In this document: positions 55,229 to 64,000 of the stretch, piece by piece
Layout of the letters: each line of letters opens with the position of its first letter
How positions within the stretch are numbered: position 1 is the stretch's first letter
Origin: Taudactylus pleione
Taxonomy: Eukaryota > Chordata > Amphibia > Anura > Myobatrachidae
NCBI GenBank assembly: GCA_031769625.1
Contig: JAUIMM010000702.1
Coordinates: forward strand, 1,671,001 to 1,735,000
DNA length: 64,000 bases
Direction: 5' to 3'
The notes under the pieces: generated by a model
The model's input: the letters and a program-made list of their open reading frames with translations, nothing else
The model's database searches: none
What the model was told of the DNA's origin: nothing
Made by a program: the position numbers and the translations under genes

Positions 55229-56690
55229 GTGAACAACCCCAATCCATTTGAGAAGGTTGTCGATGTAGTGGAGGAGGGAGTTTCTTCTGAGTCAGAGTTA
55301 TTCCCTTTTTCTCCTATGATTGGCGAACTAGAGAATGCGGAGCGTGACGGTGGCCCGCCAACTGATGTGCCTCCCACTGAGGTGGGAAGTGTTGTTGGGC
55401 CAGTTGATCGTCTGCCTGATTTAGAGGTCAGAAGAGAGGTCTTTGCCGTGGAGCAGTTGAATTACCCTACTTTGGTAAAAGCCAGGGAGAATGTAAAAGT
55501 AGTTGATGGTAAACCCATAGACCCTGATAGTCCTTTGTCCTATCCCCACATGGCAATGTGTCAAGATTTGTTATAACAGGTGACTAAGAAGGGGGAAGAT
55601 ATTGTGGAACAACTAATAGTTCCCAAAGCCTACAGAAGAACAGTGTTGGATCTGGCCCATGGTCATATAACGGCAGGCCATCTAGGGGTAGAGAAAACCA
55701 CTGAGCGAATAATGCAGAGGTTTTTCTGGCCCGGGCTTCATAAAGAGGTATCTGACTTTTGCGCATCCTGCCCTGAGTGTCAGTATCATGCTCCCAGACC
55801 ACATTTTAAGGGTCCACTAGTTCCATTGCCTATTATAGAGGTGCCGTTTGAAAGAATAGCGATGGATTTGGTTGGACCCTTAATGAAGTCTGCCAGGGGA
55901 CACCAGTATATTCTGGTCTTAATGGATTACGCTACCAGGTACCCGGAAGCGATCCCGTTGCGCAATACATCAACCAAGACCATTGCCAGAGAGCTAGTTC
56001 ATGTCTTTAGCAGGCTGGGTATACCTAAGGAGATACTAACTGACCAGGGTACACCGTTTATGTCAAAAGTCATGAAAGAGTTATGCCGCCTGTTCAAAAT
56101 TGAACAGTTAAGAATTCGGTTTATCACCCCCAAACCGATGGGCTGGTCGAGAGGTTTAACAAGACGTTAAAACACATGCTTAGGAAAGTGGTCAACAAGG
56201 ATGGTAGGGATTGGGATTACTTATTGCCGTATTTATTGTTGACCATAAGGGAGGTTCCCCAGTCCTCCACCGGGTTTTCACCCTTCGACTTGTTGTATGG
56301 GAGACACCCAAGGGGGTTACTAGACATTGCCAAAGAGACATGGGAGGGGCAGTCTAGTCCTTACAAAACGGTGATTGAGCATGTTTCTCAAATGCAGGAG
56401 AGAATTGCTGCGGTAGTGCCGATAGTGAGAGAGCACCTGGAACAGGCTCAACAGGCACAGCAGAGGGTATACAACCGCAATGCTCGGTTATGCAGCTTTG
56501 CTCCTGGGGACAGAGTGTTAGTGTTGGTTCCCACTGTGGAAAATAAACTTTTGGCTAAATGGCAAGGGCCCTTTGAAATCTTAGAAAGAGTGGGACAGGT
56601 CAATTACAAAGTTTACCAGCCAGGGAAAAGAAAGCCGGAACAGATATACCATATAAATCTGTTAATGCCCTGGAAAGATAGAACGGTACT
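55229..56690 (+). pseudogene. int: gypsy integrase, one stop and one frameshift
   Basis: Integrase, which would insert the cDNA into chromosomes. 55,229-55,576 encodes an acidic linker without known domain, ending at a TAA (55,574-55,576). In the same frame follow the zinc-binding HHCC module (HGHITAGHLG and CASCPECQ, about 55,660-55,790) and the catalytic core: Asp in AMDLVGP (55,865-55,867) and Asp in LTDQGTPF (56,042-56,044). About one base is missing near 56,127-56,135, so the catalytic Glu (GAG 56,149-56,151) is in a different frame. The C-terminal GPF/Y-type module (KWQGPFEILERVG to YHINLLMPW) covers about 56,550-56,675. It directly precedes RT, the unusual order. Confidence 0.88.
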
Positions 56691-58253
56691 GTCGGCCGTC
56701 CGAGCCCCTCCAGTAAATCCAGGGCCCTTAGTTCCCGAAGTGATAGTGGCAAAAACCCTGTCGGCAATTCAACAACAAGAGCTCAAGGAGTTTCTGATCA
56801 GAAATAGGGTGCTGTTCTCTGACGTACCTGGGAAAACCTCGGTCATTAAACATGACATCATCACTGACCCAGGGGTTAAAGTTAATCTAAAGCCCAATAG
56901 GTTACCAGAAGCAGAAAGAGAATCGGTGTCGAAAGAAATTAAAAATATGCTAGAGTTAGGGGTTATTGAAGAATCACATAGTGAATGGTCAAGTCCCATT
57001 GTGTTGATTCCAAAGCCCGACGGGAGTGTGCGTTTCTGCAATGACTTCCGAAAGTTGAACAGTGTTTCAAAATTCGATGCCTACCCGATGCCAAGAGTGG
57101 ATGAACTGATTGAGAGACTAGGGACAGCAAGGTATTTAACCACTCTTGACCTAACCAAAGGGTATTGGTACCGTTAACCCAGAGTGCCAAACAAAAGACA
57201 GCTTTTTCAGCGCCAGAGGGCTTGTTTCAGTACAAGATGTTGCCCTTCAGGCTACATGGGGCACCTGCTACCTTCCAAAGAATGATGGACAGGATTCTAA
57301 GGCCCCATAGACGGTATGCGGCTGTTTATCTGGAAGACGTGGTCATTCATAGTCCTGATTGGCAGTCTCACTTACCCAGGGTACAAGCAGTGTTGGACTC
57401 CATCTATAAGGCAGGTTTGACAGCCAACCCAAAAAAGTGTTGTCTAGGCATGGAGGAAGTAAAATATCTGGGATACACCATTAGCAGAGGCCTGATAAAG
57501 CCTCAGCTCAATAAGGTTGATGCCATACAAAACTGGCCACGGCCTCTGAATAAGAAGCAGGTGAGAGCCTTCTTGGGAATTACGGGGTACTACAGGAGGT
57601 TTATACCCAACTTTGCCACCATGGCAGTCCCACTGACTGACCTGACCAAAGGCAAACAAAAAGTCATGGTAGAATGGAGTCCTGAGGCAGAAAAAGCTTT
57701 TCAGGAGTTGAAAGTAGCGTTGTGTTCCCAACCAGTCCTGATGACTCCTAATTTTGACAGGGAATTCATAGTACAAACCGATGCATCAGAAGTAGGTATA
57801 GGAGCGGTCCTGTCCCAGAACAAGGAGGGTGAGGAACACCCTATTTTCTATCTAAGCAGAAAGTTGAATGTACATGAGAGAAACTATGCCACAGTGGAGA
57901 AGGAGGCGTTGGCCATAAAGTGGGCGTTAGAGGCTCTCAGGTACTACTTGGTTGGAAGAAAGTTCAAATTGATCACTGACCATGCCCCTTTGAAGTGGAT
58001 GTCCGAAAATAAGGACAGTAATGCGAGAATTACAAGATGGTTCTTGGCGTTGCAAACTTTTAAATTTTCAGTGGAACACAGGCCAGGAAGCCAGCTGGCC
58101 AATGCAGACGTGTTGTCACGCGTTCATTGTTTGGGGGCTTCAGTTGTTCCACCCCACAGGTCGAAACAAAGGGGGGGGATATGTGATAGGATCACTGGTA
58201 AAGTGGTCTGTGGCAGGTACATTTGTCCCAGATTCCTGTCTTATGTGTTTTAA
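56691..58253 (+). pseudogene. pol: gypsy reverse transcriptase and RNase H, frameshifted
   Basis: Copies the element RNA into DNA. RT starts about 56,800 with the gypsy pattern LPEAERESVSKEIKNMLE, SPIVLIPKPDGSVRFCNDFR and motif A LTTLDLTKGYW (to 57,167). A 4-nt loss near 57,168 changes frame. RT resumes with FSAPEGLFQYKMLPF, then HGAPATFQRMM (motif B; the preceding Gly is Arg). Motif C reads YLED (57,327-57,338) in place of YxDD, so a catalytic Asp is replaced by Glu. RNase H follows at about 57,760-58,130 with TDASEVGIGAVL, EKEALAIKWAL, TDHAPLKW and NADVLSR, keeping its acidic residues. The frame ends inside the 3' LTR at 58,253. No envelope frame or chromodomain was seen. Confidence 0.9.
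58168..58178 (+). promoter_or_regulatory. Polypurine tract
   Basis: AAAGGGGGGGG immediately before the 3' LTR, the plus-strand primer position in LTR retrotransposons. Confidence 0.85.
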
Positions 58254-58784
58254 ACCCCCAGGAGAAAGTCTGCAGTGTAGCAGGCTTGAGTCTCGGCTTT
58301 TTGAAAAGCCGGTTTGGGACCAGGGGTTGTGGGTGAGAGGAGAGGGAGGGCTCCACCCACGGCCACTCCAGGTTCTGGGTCTTGCAGCCTGGTAACAGGC
58401 TTGTTAGGGTTTCCACCTGAGAGTGGCCAATATAAGCCTAGTTTGTTTAGGGCTGAGTGTCTCACCTGGGAGAGCAGGCAGGGAGTTTGCTCAGAGACAC
58501 TTGAAAAACCTATCTGTAAGTGCTGTGCTGTGCCTTTGTTGCTGGTGAGGGCATTAGGCCCTGCCAGGTTCTTGTAGTGAGGGAACCACCTGTAAAGTTA
58601 GAGCCCAGCCAGGGCTAGGATTTATGTTTATGGTTTCTTTTTGTTGTTTCTGTTTTGCACAATAAAGACTGGAGCCAACCAGCTTGTACTCGAATCCAGA
58701 CTGACGTACTGTTTCCCAGCTGCTGTGTGTGTAAGGAAGGAGTCCTCTACCCAGGAGAGGGACAGCTAATCTGACTGTGTCACA
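58182..58784 (+). repeat. 3' LTR
   Basis: Nearly identical to the 5' LTR, TGTGATAG to GTGTCACA. Most differences cluster at the ACCAGGGGTTGTGGG segment (58,319-58,333). Confidence 0.92.
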
Positions 58785-58871
58785 ATATGGTGGAGAATGC
58801 GGGCATTCACACACACTGAAGTTGCAGCAAGAGGAAAACTTTCCGTTTAAAAATTAAAGGGACAGACACCC
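58785..58871 (+). repeat. 87-bp copy of the gypsy 5' leader beyond the 3' LTR
   Basis: Repeats 53,627-53,713, including the primer-binding-type site and up to GACAGACACCC, with one mismatch (TTTCCG for TTTCAG). Sequence then diverges. See the finding on the right end. Confidence 0.9.
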
Positions 58872-58877
58872 TGGGGC

Positions 58878-59526
58878 CCACACAGGGGCCCACACAGTTC
58901 TGGCTATGCTCTTCCTTCACACCCTACCCTGGGTATAATTTTAAAGAGCACTTGTGATATTTCTGTTAATGTAATTTCTAGCACTTACATTCAATAAATA
59001 AATAACCCCATCTCATCCCAACCAGACTCATCATTAATTTAATAGCATTCATGTTTAAAAACAAGCCTATTTCCTCTATTGGCACCAGCAGTGAATTATA
59101 AACATTCTCAATGATACTGTATGTGGAGTTATTATTATTATATAGGGAAGAGGGGGCCGGCATGTGGCTGGACTGGAAGAGGGGACCATACAGTGATATA
59201 TGAGGGGAATAACACAGCTCCCAGCACACACTGATATGTGATATTATTATATAGGGGAGAGCGGACTGTATAGTGATATATGAGGGGGAATCACACAGCT
59301 CTCAGCTCACAATTCTATGTGGTTATTATTATATAGGGGAGTTGAGATATAGGGGAGATTATTTCTTAATAATAAATATTTCAAAATTGCATATGAGACT
59401 TTTTTTTTTCTTATGGCCCACACATTCTTAGACCTTGAATATTCGGCCTGGGTGGGATTTTGAGTTTGACATGCCTGGTGTAGACACAAAGTATCTTCAA
59501 CTTGGTTATTGGTGACCAGTCCATTC
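58878..59526. repeat. Flank with a short tandem array of about 110-bp units
   Basis: 59,125-59,345 has two to three diverged units of TATTATTATATAGGGGAGAG..GTGATATATGAGGGGAAT..CACACAGCTC. 58,872-58,900 has GGGGCCCACACA twice. Nothing coding. Confidence 0.55.
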
Positions 59527-59529
59527 TAA

Positions 59530-59703
59530 GGGGGAGATGTATCAAACCTTCAACAGAGACAAAGTGAAGAAGTTCCTCATAGCAACCAAATAACTTCTAC
59601 CTGTCATTTCATAAGCTGTGCTAAATAAATAACTAGAAGCAGATTGGTTGGAAACGGCAACATCTCCACTTTATCACTCTTGAAGGTATCATACATCTCC
59701 CCC
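59530..59703. mobile_element. Hairpin MITE (TSD TAA)
   Basis: GGGGGAGATGTATCAAACCT to GGTATCATACATCTCCCCC, flanked by TAA (59527-59529, 59704-59706). The arms include ACAAAGTGAAGAAGTT and AACATCTCCACTTTATC. Confidence 0.87.
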
Positions 59704-59706
59704 TAA

Positions 59707-60320
59707 GTCTGTGTCATATGTTAATAATATATAATATATAATATATATTAATATTACTCATTTCCCAAATCACCCTCAGTAAAAAAAATTAGCAACCCTA
59801 TATATCTGTTAACGATAAAAGTCACACACACTAATATACTCTTTAACTATTTAAAACAGAGTAAATAGGTATGAAATGTACAGGTAAACATCATCTTCAC
59901 CCTCAGATTCAATGTAATATAATGAAGGAAAGCACCTGCATCGTTTTACCGTCTTTGAATAAAGTGGCCTAGCAGAAGCTTTATAAGCACTGGAGAGGGT
60001 TAGGTGTTAGAGCTTTTATAGACTTGAAAACTGTATTGGAATAGTTAGTACTCAGCTTTGCAAAATGTCACTATAAAACTCAAACTTAAATAAAAGAAAG
60101 TCTTCCTAAATCTGAAAACTGGCAACATAGCAGGTAATGGACAACTGGCTAACCAATTTGACTGGTCCAATACACAATTAAAATACTTATTGTACTAAGA
60201 AGCTTCAAAATTAAGCATATTGTATTGACTGTTACCTTTTTTTTTATAGAAAATTACAAATTGCATTATGAAAAGAAGAAAAACCCCAAAAAGCCAAAGC
60301 TATGATTGCAAAGATATGTG
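59707..60320. other. AT-rich stretch, nothing recognised
   Basis: A (TAATATA)-type patch lies at 59,728-59,752. No other features. Confidence 0.4.
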
Positions 60321-60327
60321 TCAAACA

Positions 60328-61170
60328 TGTCACACCTGGATTCCGGGACCCCGTTACTGGTTCAGGTGCTCCCGCTGGCCAACTGTGGCACCCCCAAAGA
60401 GTTTAATCACTTATCTATCATTGTGGCTGTGGTCCTCCTCCTGGTGGTTCCCGCTGTCCTGAACTATGGGTGCTGCCATTTTGGATTGGATCACATGATC
60501 TACTCTGCTTACCAGTTTCCAGCAACTTCATTCCCATGTTCCACCCAGCCTATAAGTGCATATAGAACCCTATATAATCTTGGAACTGCTGCCAGCATAT
60601 TGCCAATACAATATCTCTCAGAGGATCAGTACCCTGGCTCCTGGTTTAGTTCCTGCTCCAGTATTGCCTTACAGCATTCAGCTTCAATGTGTTCCAGCTT
60701 CAGCATTTGCTTCACGGCATTCTACTCCAGTGCAATCCAGCAAACCTGCTTCAGCATTGCTTCACAGTGTTCCATTCCAGTGTTATCCAGCAAGTCTGCT
60801 CCAGGATTGCTTCACAAAATACAGAATATACCACTGCAACCTGCTTCATTAGTTCTCCAGCACCCATTTCCAGCCATTTCCAGTGTTTCCTGTAGCCTGC
60901 ATCAATTGTGCTTCCAGTACTCACTGTATTCTTGCAGCCTGCTTTAGTAATGCTCCACATCTTAATTTAAGTTCCTCCTGTAGCCTGCTTTAGTTGTGAA
61001 TTCCGGCACCCAGTTCCAGTGTTTTCTGCAGTCTACCACAGTTGTGGTTCCCAGCACCCAGTTCCAGTGTAATAGCAGTCTGCTTTAAGACATTCTACAT
61101 ACTACTACTGCCACAGGCTATCCTTCACCTGTTTTCAATATCTGTCCTACCGATTCTGCAGCATCAGTCT
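60328..61170. repeat. Possible LTR-like repeat with degenerate CTGCTTCAG tandem units
   Basis: Starts TGTCACACCTGGATTCCGGG, a TG-start of LTR type, then runs into degenerate 45-60-bp units with CCAGCAAACCTGCTTCAGCA, TTGCTTCACAGTGTTCCA and CAGCACCCAGTTCCAGTG. A 213-codon frame (60,306-60,947), rich in S and Q, arises from these units. No end or target duplication was found, so the LTR label is tentative. Confidence 0.35.
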
Positions 61171-61611
61171 TGCACAACTACTAGTGACCTGCTTGAGGAA
61201 TAACATTATTAAGCCATCCAGGTTTACTCACACTTCGCAAGACCAGAACTTGTGGTGGTGATAAAAAAAAGGCACTAGAGTCCCTGACTAGTTTCTTCCC
61301 AAATGGGATTTCCTCAGAGGGGTGTGCGACACTTACCTCTACAAGGGTGCACGCAGCGGATGAGTCAAAGTCTGCCATTTGGCTAACTGCACAGAGCAGG
61401 GCTGGACAGAGCCTGACTCACAGAGACATCTCTATCTGCCAACACGCTGCTGCGAGACACCGCAGGCAGCAGCACAGCAGACACCATCCAAAAGTTTGTC
61501 CATTGCATCATCTGCGGCAGCACTGTGTAGAGGTTGCTCCTTGCTAGATTCACGGAACAACAGAGACATGCCATCCATTGCCGCAAAATAGCGTAGACGT
61601 CAGCACAGAGG
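61171..61611. other. Moderately GC-rich, unrecognised
   Basis: CAGCAG-rich around 61,440-61,480. Short overlapping frames on both strands have no domains. Confidence 0.35.
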
Positions 61612-61831
61612 ATGTCATTTGGCGGCTGAGCATTAGTGCGTCACCAACCTCAGTCTAGCACAAAGAAAGTGCATTTTCATTTGCCACGAGACTAACAGAG
61701 CCGACAGACTGCCACACTGTCATCTGGTGACTGAGCAATAATGCGTCATCTACCGCAAATGAGCACAAGAAAAGTGCATGCCCTTTTGTTACGAGACAGA
61801 TGGAGTTTGCAGACTGTTGCGTTGTCTCTAT
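61612..61831. repeat. Diverged tandem duplication, about 108-bp unit
   Basis: Units at about 61,619-61,723 and 61,724-61,831 share GACTGAGCA.TA.TGCGTCA, GAAAGTGCAT..TTTG..ACGAGAC and GACAGACTG/GCAGACTGTTGC in the same order. Confidence 0.65.
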
Positions 61832-62529
61832 TATAAGGTATGAATCGCAGACCCGGCAATGAGACAGATGGACCATGAGGCGCGTTGGTGAGTGAGGACA
61901 CATTGCACACATTACACTCACTGTGGGACAATAACTCCATGAAACCTGCACTGAAATTGCTAGTGGAAAATTGTTCTAAATTCCTAAAAACACATTTCTG
62001 GAAAGTGGTCATCAGTGTTCAGCAGGACACAGTCTGAGAATTACGCTTTAAATTTGTTATATCATCTACCCGGATAAGACAATTTCTTTGAAAGTCACCG
62101 GTCTTTCTATTGTGGAACTTTAACAGATTTCAGGCTTGTATCCATGGAGCCATAACAATCTCTACCCTTACATTTAGCACCTATAACCACAGCTACTACA
62201 TTAGGTGTATATTTGGTGATCCAGATTTATATGTCACTAGTTATCATTTATTACAGTGTTTATTGGCTCTTTTTTGATGTTTAGAGTTTTTAGACACATT
62301 TTTTGATATGTATATGTACATTTGTTACATTGACCAATGATGTCTGTTTAATATTATTACATTTGTATTTTTATTCAAGTATCTGTCATGATTTAGTATT
62401 TAACATTAATATTTTTTATTTCTGGCACAATTTTTGAATTGCATTCTATTTTTAATTTTTATTTTGAATGTAGACTATAGGTGGTACACAGCGCTGTTGT
62501 TTACTGTTTTTTGTGTACCCCCCCAGTGG
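61832..62529. other. AT-rich stretch, nothing recognised
   Basis: No domains or repeats recognised. Confidence 0.4.
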
Positions 62530-62700
62530 TGCCTAACTCCCCCCAAAGCATAACCCTAACCCTGCTTACCTTCGATCAGGACATCAGTGTGTAGGCTGGC
62601 TTCGGGATTTAGCCACCTATGTTTAGTCCCAGAACGGGATTCCGACACCGGGATTTCAACAGATGGTATCCCGGCCATCAGTATTTTGACTACATCCCCC
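62530..62700. mobile_element. Palindromic-element fragment (GATGTAGTCAAAAT end, CCCTAA words)
   Basis: The right end on the minus strand reads GGGGGATGTAGTCAAAATAC then GGCCGGGATACC, and the left part has CATAACCCTAACCC. Same design as 12,690 and 26,916. It abuts the antisense hAT relic and supplies its last codons. Confidence 0.55.
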
Positions 62701-62959
62701 TCAGAGGGATGATAAATAGGAACAATTACTTTAATCCAATTATCTAATATGCTCATAGGACGATAGAGTTTTAATGTATGGCGATTGGCGATAAACTTAA
62801 AAAAATAATAATGGGTTGGAAAACCTCTGTCAGTTGGGTGCAATGCATAACAATCTGCTTTTGCTGATTGTGGTGGCACTATTTCACAAAATGATAGAAA
62901 ATGCAACAACCTTTTTTTCAGAAACTGCTTTCGAGTTTGTACAAGCCTAAATGAATTGC
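62701..62959 (-). other. Unidentified segment fused in frame to the hAT relic
   Basis: The same minus frame stays open for about 86 codons (GNSFRLVQTRKQFLKKRLLH..) beyond recognisable transposase. It contains basic and aromatic runs (HYYFFKFIANRHTLKLYRPM) with no hAT C-terminal motif. It may be another inserted repeat in frame by chance. I do not recognise it. Confidence 0.35.
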
Positions 62960-64000
62960 CTGCCCCACCAACCACACCTGAGAAACATATCTCAATGGTG
63001 ACAGTATCATATGCAGTGACAGTAGACATGTCAGAAATTGTTGCCAGGTCCTTCAGTCCGGACCAGAGGTCCAAACTTGGTCCTGCCTGCCCTGCATCAC
63101 CGCCAGCGGGTTGCTTAGGATACCTAAGTTTTTTCCTGGCAGCCCCAGTTGCGGGAGAAAATGAAGAAGGAGCTGTTGACGTGTCACGTTCCACTTCAGC
63201 TGACAGTGTTTTCACCAGCAGGTCTTTGCACCTCTGCAGGCTTGTGTCGGCCAGAAAGAGAGACACCACATAGGCTTTAAACCTAGGATCGAGCACGGTG
63301 GCCAAAATGTGGTGGTCTGATTTCAACAGATTCACCACCCTGGAATCCTGGCAAAGCGAATGAAGTGCTTCATCCACAAGTCCCACATGCTGAGTGGAAT
63401 CGCTCCATCTTAGCTCCTCCTTCACTTTCTCCAGCTGCTTCTGCAAAAGCCTGATGAGGGGAATGACCTGACTCAAGCTGGCAGTGTCTGAACTGACTTC
63501 ACGTGTGGCAAGTTCGAAGGGCTGGAGAACCTTGCACAACACGGAAATCATTCTCCAGTGCGCTTGAGTCAGGTGCATACCCCTTCCTTTGCCTATGTCA
63601 TAGGTGGATGTATAGGCTTGAATGGCCTTTTGCTGCTCCTCCATCCTCTGAAGCATATAGAGGGTTGAGTTCCACCGTGTCACAACCTCTTGCTTCAGGT
63701 GATGGCGGGGCAGATTCAAGAGTGTTTGCTGGTGCTCCAGTCTTCGGCACGCAGTCGCTGAATGGCGCTTTTCAGAAAATTCTGCACCACCAAGTTTATT
63801 GTGTGAGCAAAACATGGGACGTGCTGGAATTTGCCCAGATGTAATGCCCGCACAATATTGGTGGCGTTGTCAGATATCACAAATCCCCAGGAGAGTCTAA
63901 GTGGGGTAAGCCACTGGGTGATGATTTCCCTCAGTTTCTCTAAGAGGTTGTCAGTGGTGTGCCTCTTACTGAAACCAGTGATACACAGCATAGCCTGCCT
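62960..64000 (-). pseudogene. hAT (ZBED-like) transposase relic, cut by the window end
   Basis: Central part of a hAT-superfamily transposase, the enzyme that cuts and pastes elements with 8-bp duplications. Minus strand from the right edge: LLEKLREIITQWL..GFVISDNATNIVRAL, whose DNA corresponds to a catalytic Asp of the RNase H-like fold, then CFAHTINLVVQNFLKSAI. A frame change lies between about 63,790 and 63,716. The second frame continues with HHLKQEVVTRWNSTLYMLQR (the conserved W-N-S motif), LLKSDHHILATVLDPRFKAY and a linker to about 62,960. The N-terminal zinc finger would be beyond 64,000. The usual C-terminal dimerisation domain is not found; unrelated-looking sequence follows. Confidence 0.85.

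Larger units (their letters stand above)
53023..58871 (+). mobile_element. Gmr1-type Ty3/gypsy LTR retrotransposon, nearly complete
   Basis: A 5.85-kb element with 603-604-bp LTRs, a TGG-start primer-binding-type site at 53,630, a G-rich polypurine tract at 58,168-58,178, and gag, protease, integrase, RT and RNase H in that order. Integrase before RT is the order described for Gmr1-like deuterostome gypsy elements (established knowledge); standard Ty3/gypsy elements have it last. TGGGGC occurs just before 53,023 and just after 58,871, a candidate target duplication. The right LTR is followed by 87 bp copied from the 5' leader. Non-autonomous as read because of stops and frameshifts. Confidence 0.9.

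Noticed and set aside
58182..58577. Frames inside the 3' LTR (87-124 codons)
   Set aside because: The same frames occur in the 5' LTR; they are LTR sequence, not an envelope or accessory gene.
60306..60947. 213-codon serine-rich frame as a gene
   Set aside because: Its second half is made of degenerate tandem units and no domain is recognisable.

Overview
This window is nuclear, intergenic DNA from a large repeat-rich vertebrate genome, most likely an anuran amphibian (inference). The reasons are the mix of transposon types: a Tc1/mariner element, L2-like and L1/Tx1-like LINE relics, a Gmr1-type Ty3/gypsy element, hAT and Harbinger-like non-autonomous elements, and many hairpin MITEs. AT-rich single-copy-looking DNA lies between them. 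No intact host protein-coding gene, tRNA or rRNA gene was recognised. Nearly all long open frames are transposon relics or by-products of tandem repeats.

Layout. 1-812: end of a Tc1 element. 1.2-1.9 kb: L1/Tx1-like LINE relic. 2.3-7.4 kb: four copies of a MITE family with termini like GGGCCTGATTCAG and 3-bp target duplications ('family 1'), with a broken Harbinger transposase between two of them. 10.8-11.1 kb: a 'family 3' MITE (terminal core TACACAC). 13.2-15.4 kb: a palindromic element hit by three other elements, two of them at the same mirror-image site. 19.7-20.1 kb: hAT MITE. 21.9-22.9 kb: an L2-like LINE with an inverted 5' part (twin-priming layout). 26.9-30.7 kb: more MITEs and a hammerhead-ribozyme-like relic. 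31.2-34.2 kb: degraded antisense L2-like LINE. 34.9-40.1 kb: hairpin MITEs, a hAT MITE and two family-1 copies. 40.9-41.3 kb: a pogo/Tigger-type element resembling mammalian MER2. 43.4-45.9 kb: a three-layer nest carrying 34-bp and 54-bp minisatellites. 45.9-50.2 kb: mostly unique sequence. 50.2-53.0 kb: a hAT-like element full of a G-rich minisatellite, then a degenerate tandem array. 53.0-58.9 kb: a nearly complete Gmr1-type gypsy element. 62.7-64 kb: antisense hAT (ZBED-like) transposase relic running off the window.

The gypsy element has integrase upstream of reverse transcriptase/RNase H, the reverse of the usual Ty3/gypsy order. Its LTRs differ by about 1.3% by hand count, yet its coding region has three in-frame stops, two frameshifts and a changed RT active site.

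The strongest novelty candidates are: the 'hairpin-chain' MITEs (28,359-28,907 is almost entirely consecutive hairpins); the paired insertions at one palindromic target at 13.2-15.4 kb; the extra 87 bp after the right gypsy LTR; and the hammerhead-like fold at 27.4 kb. Everything rests on reading by eye, with no database search.
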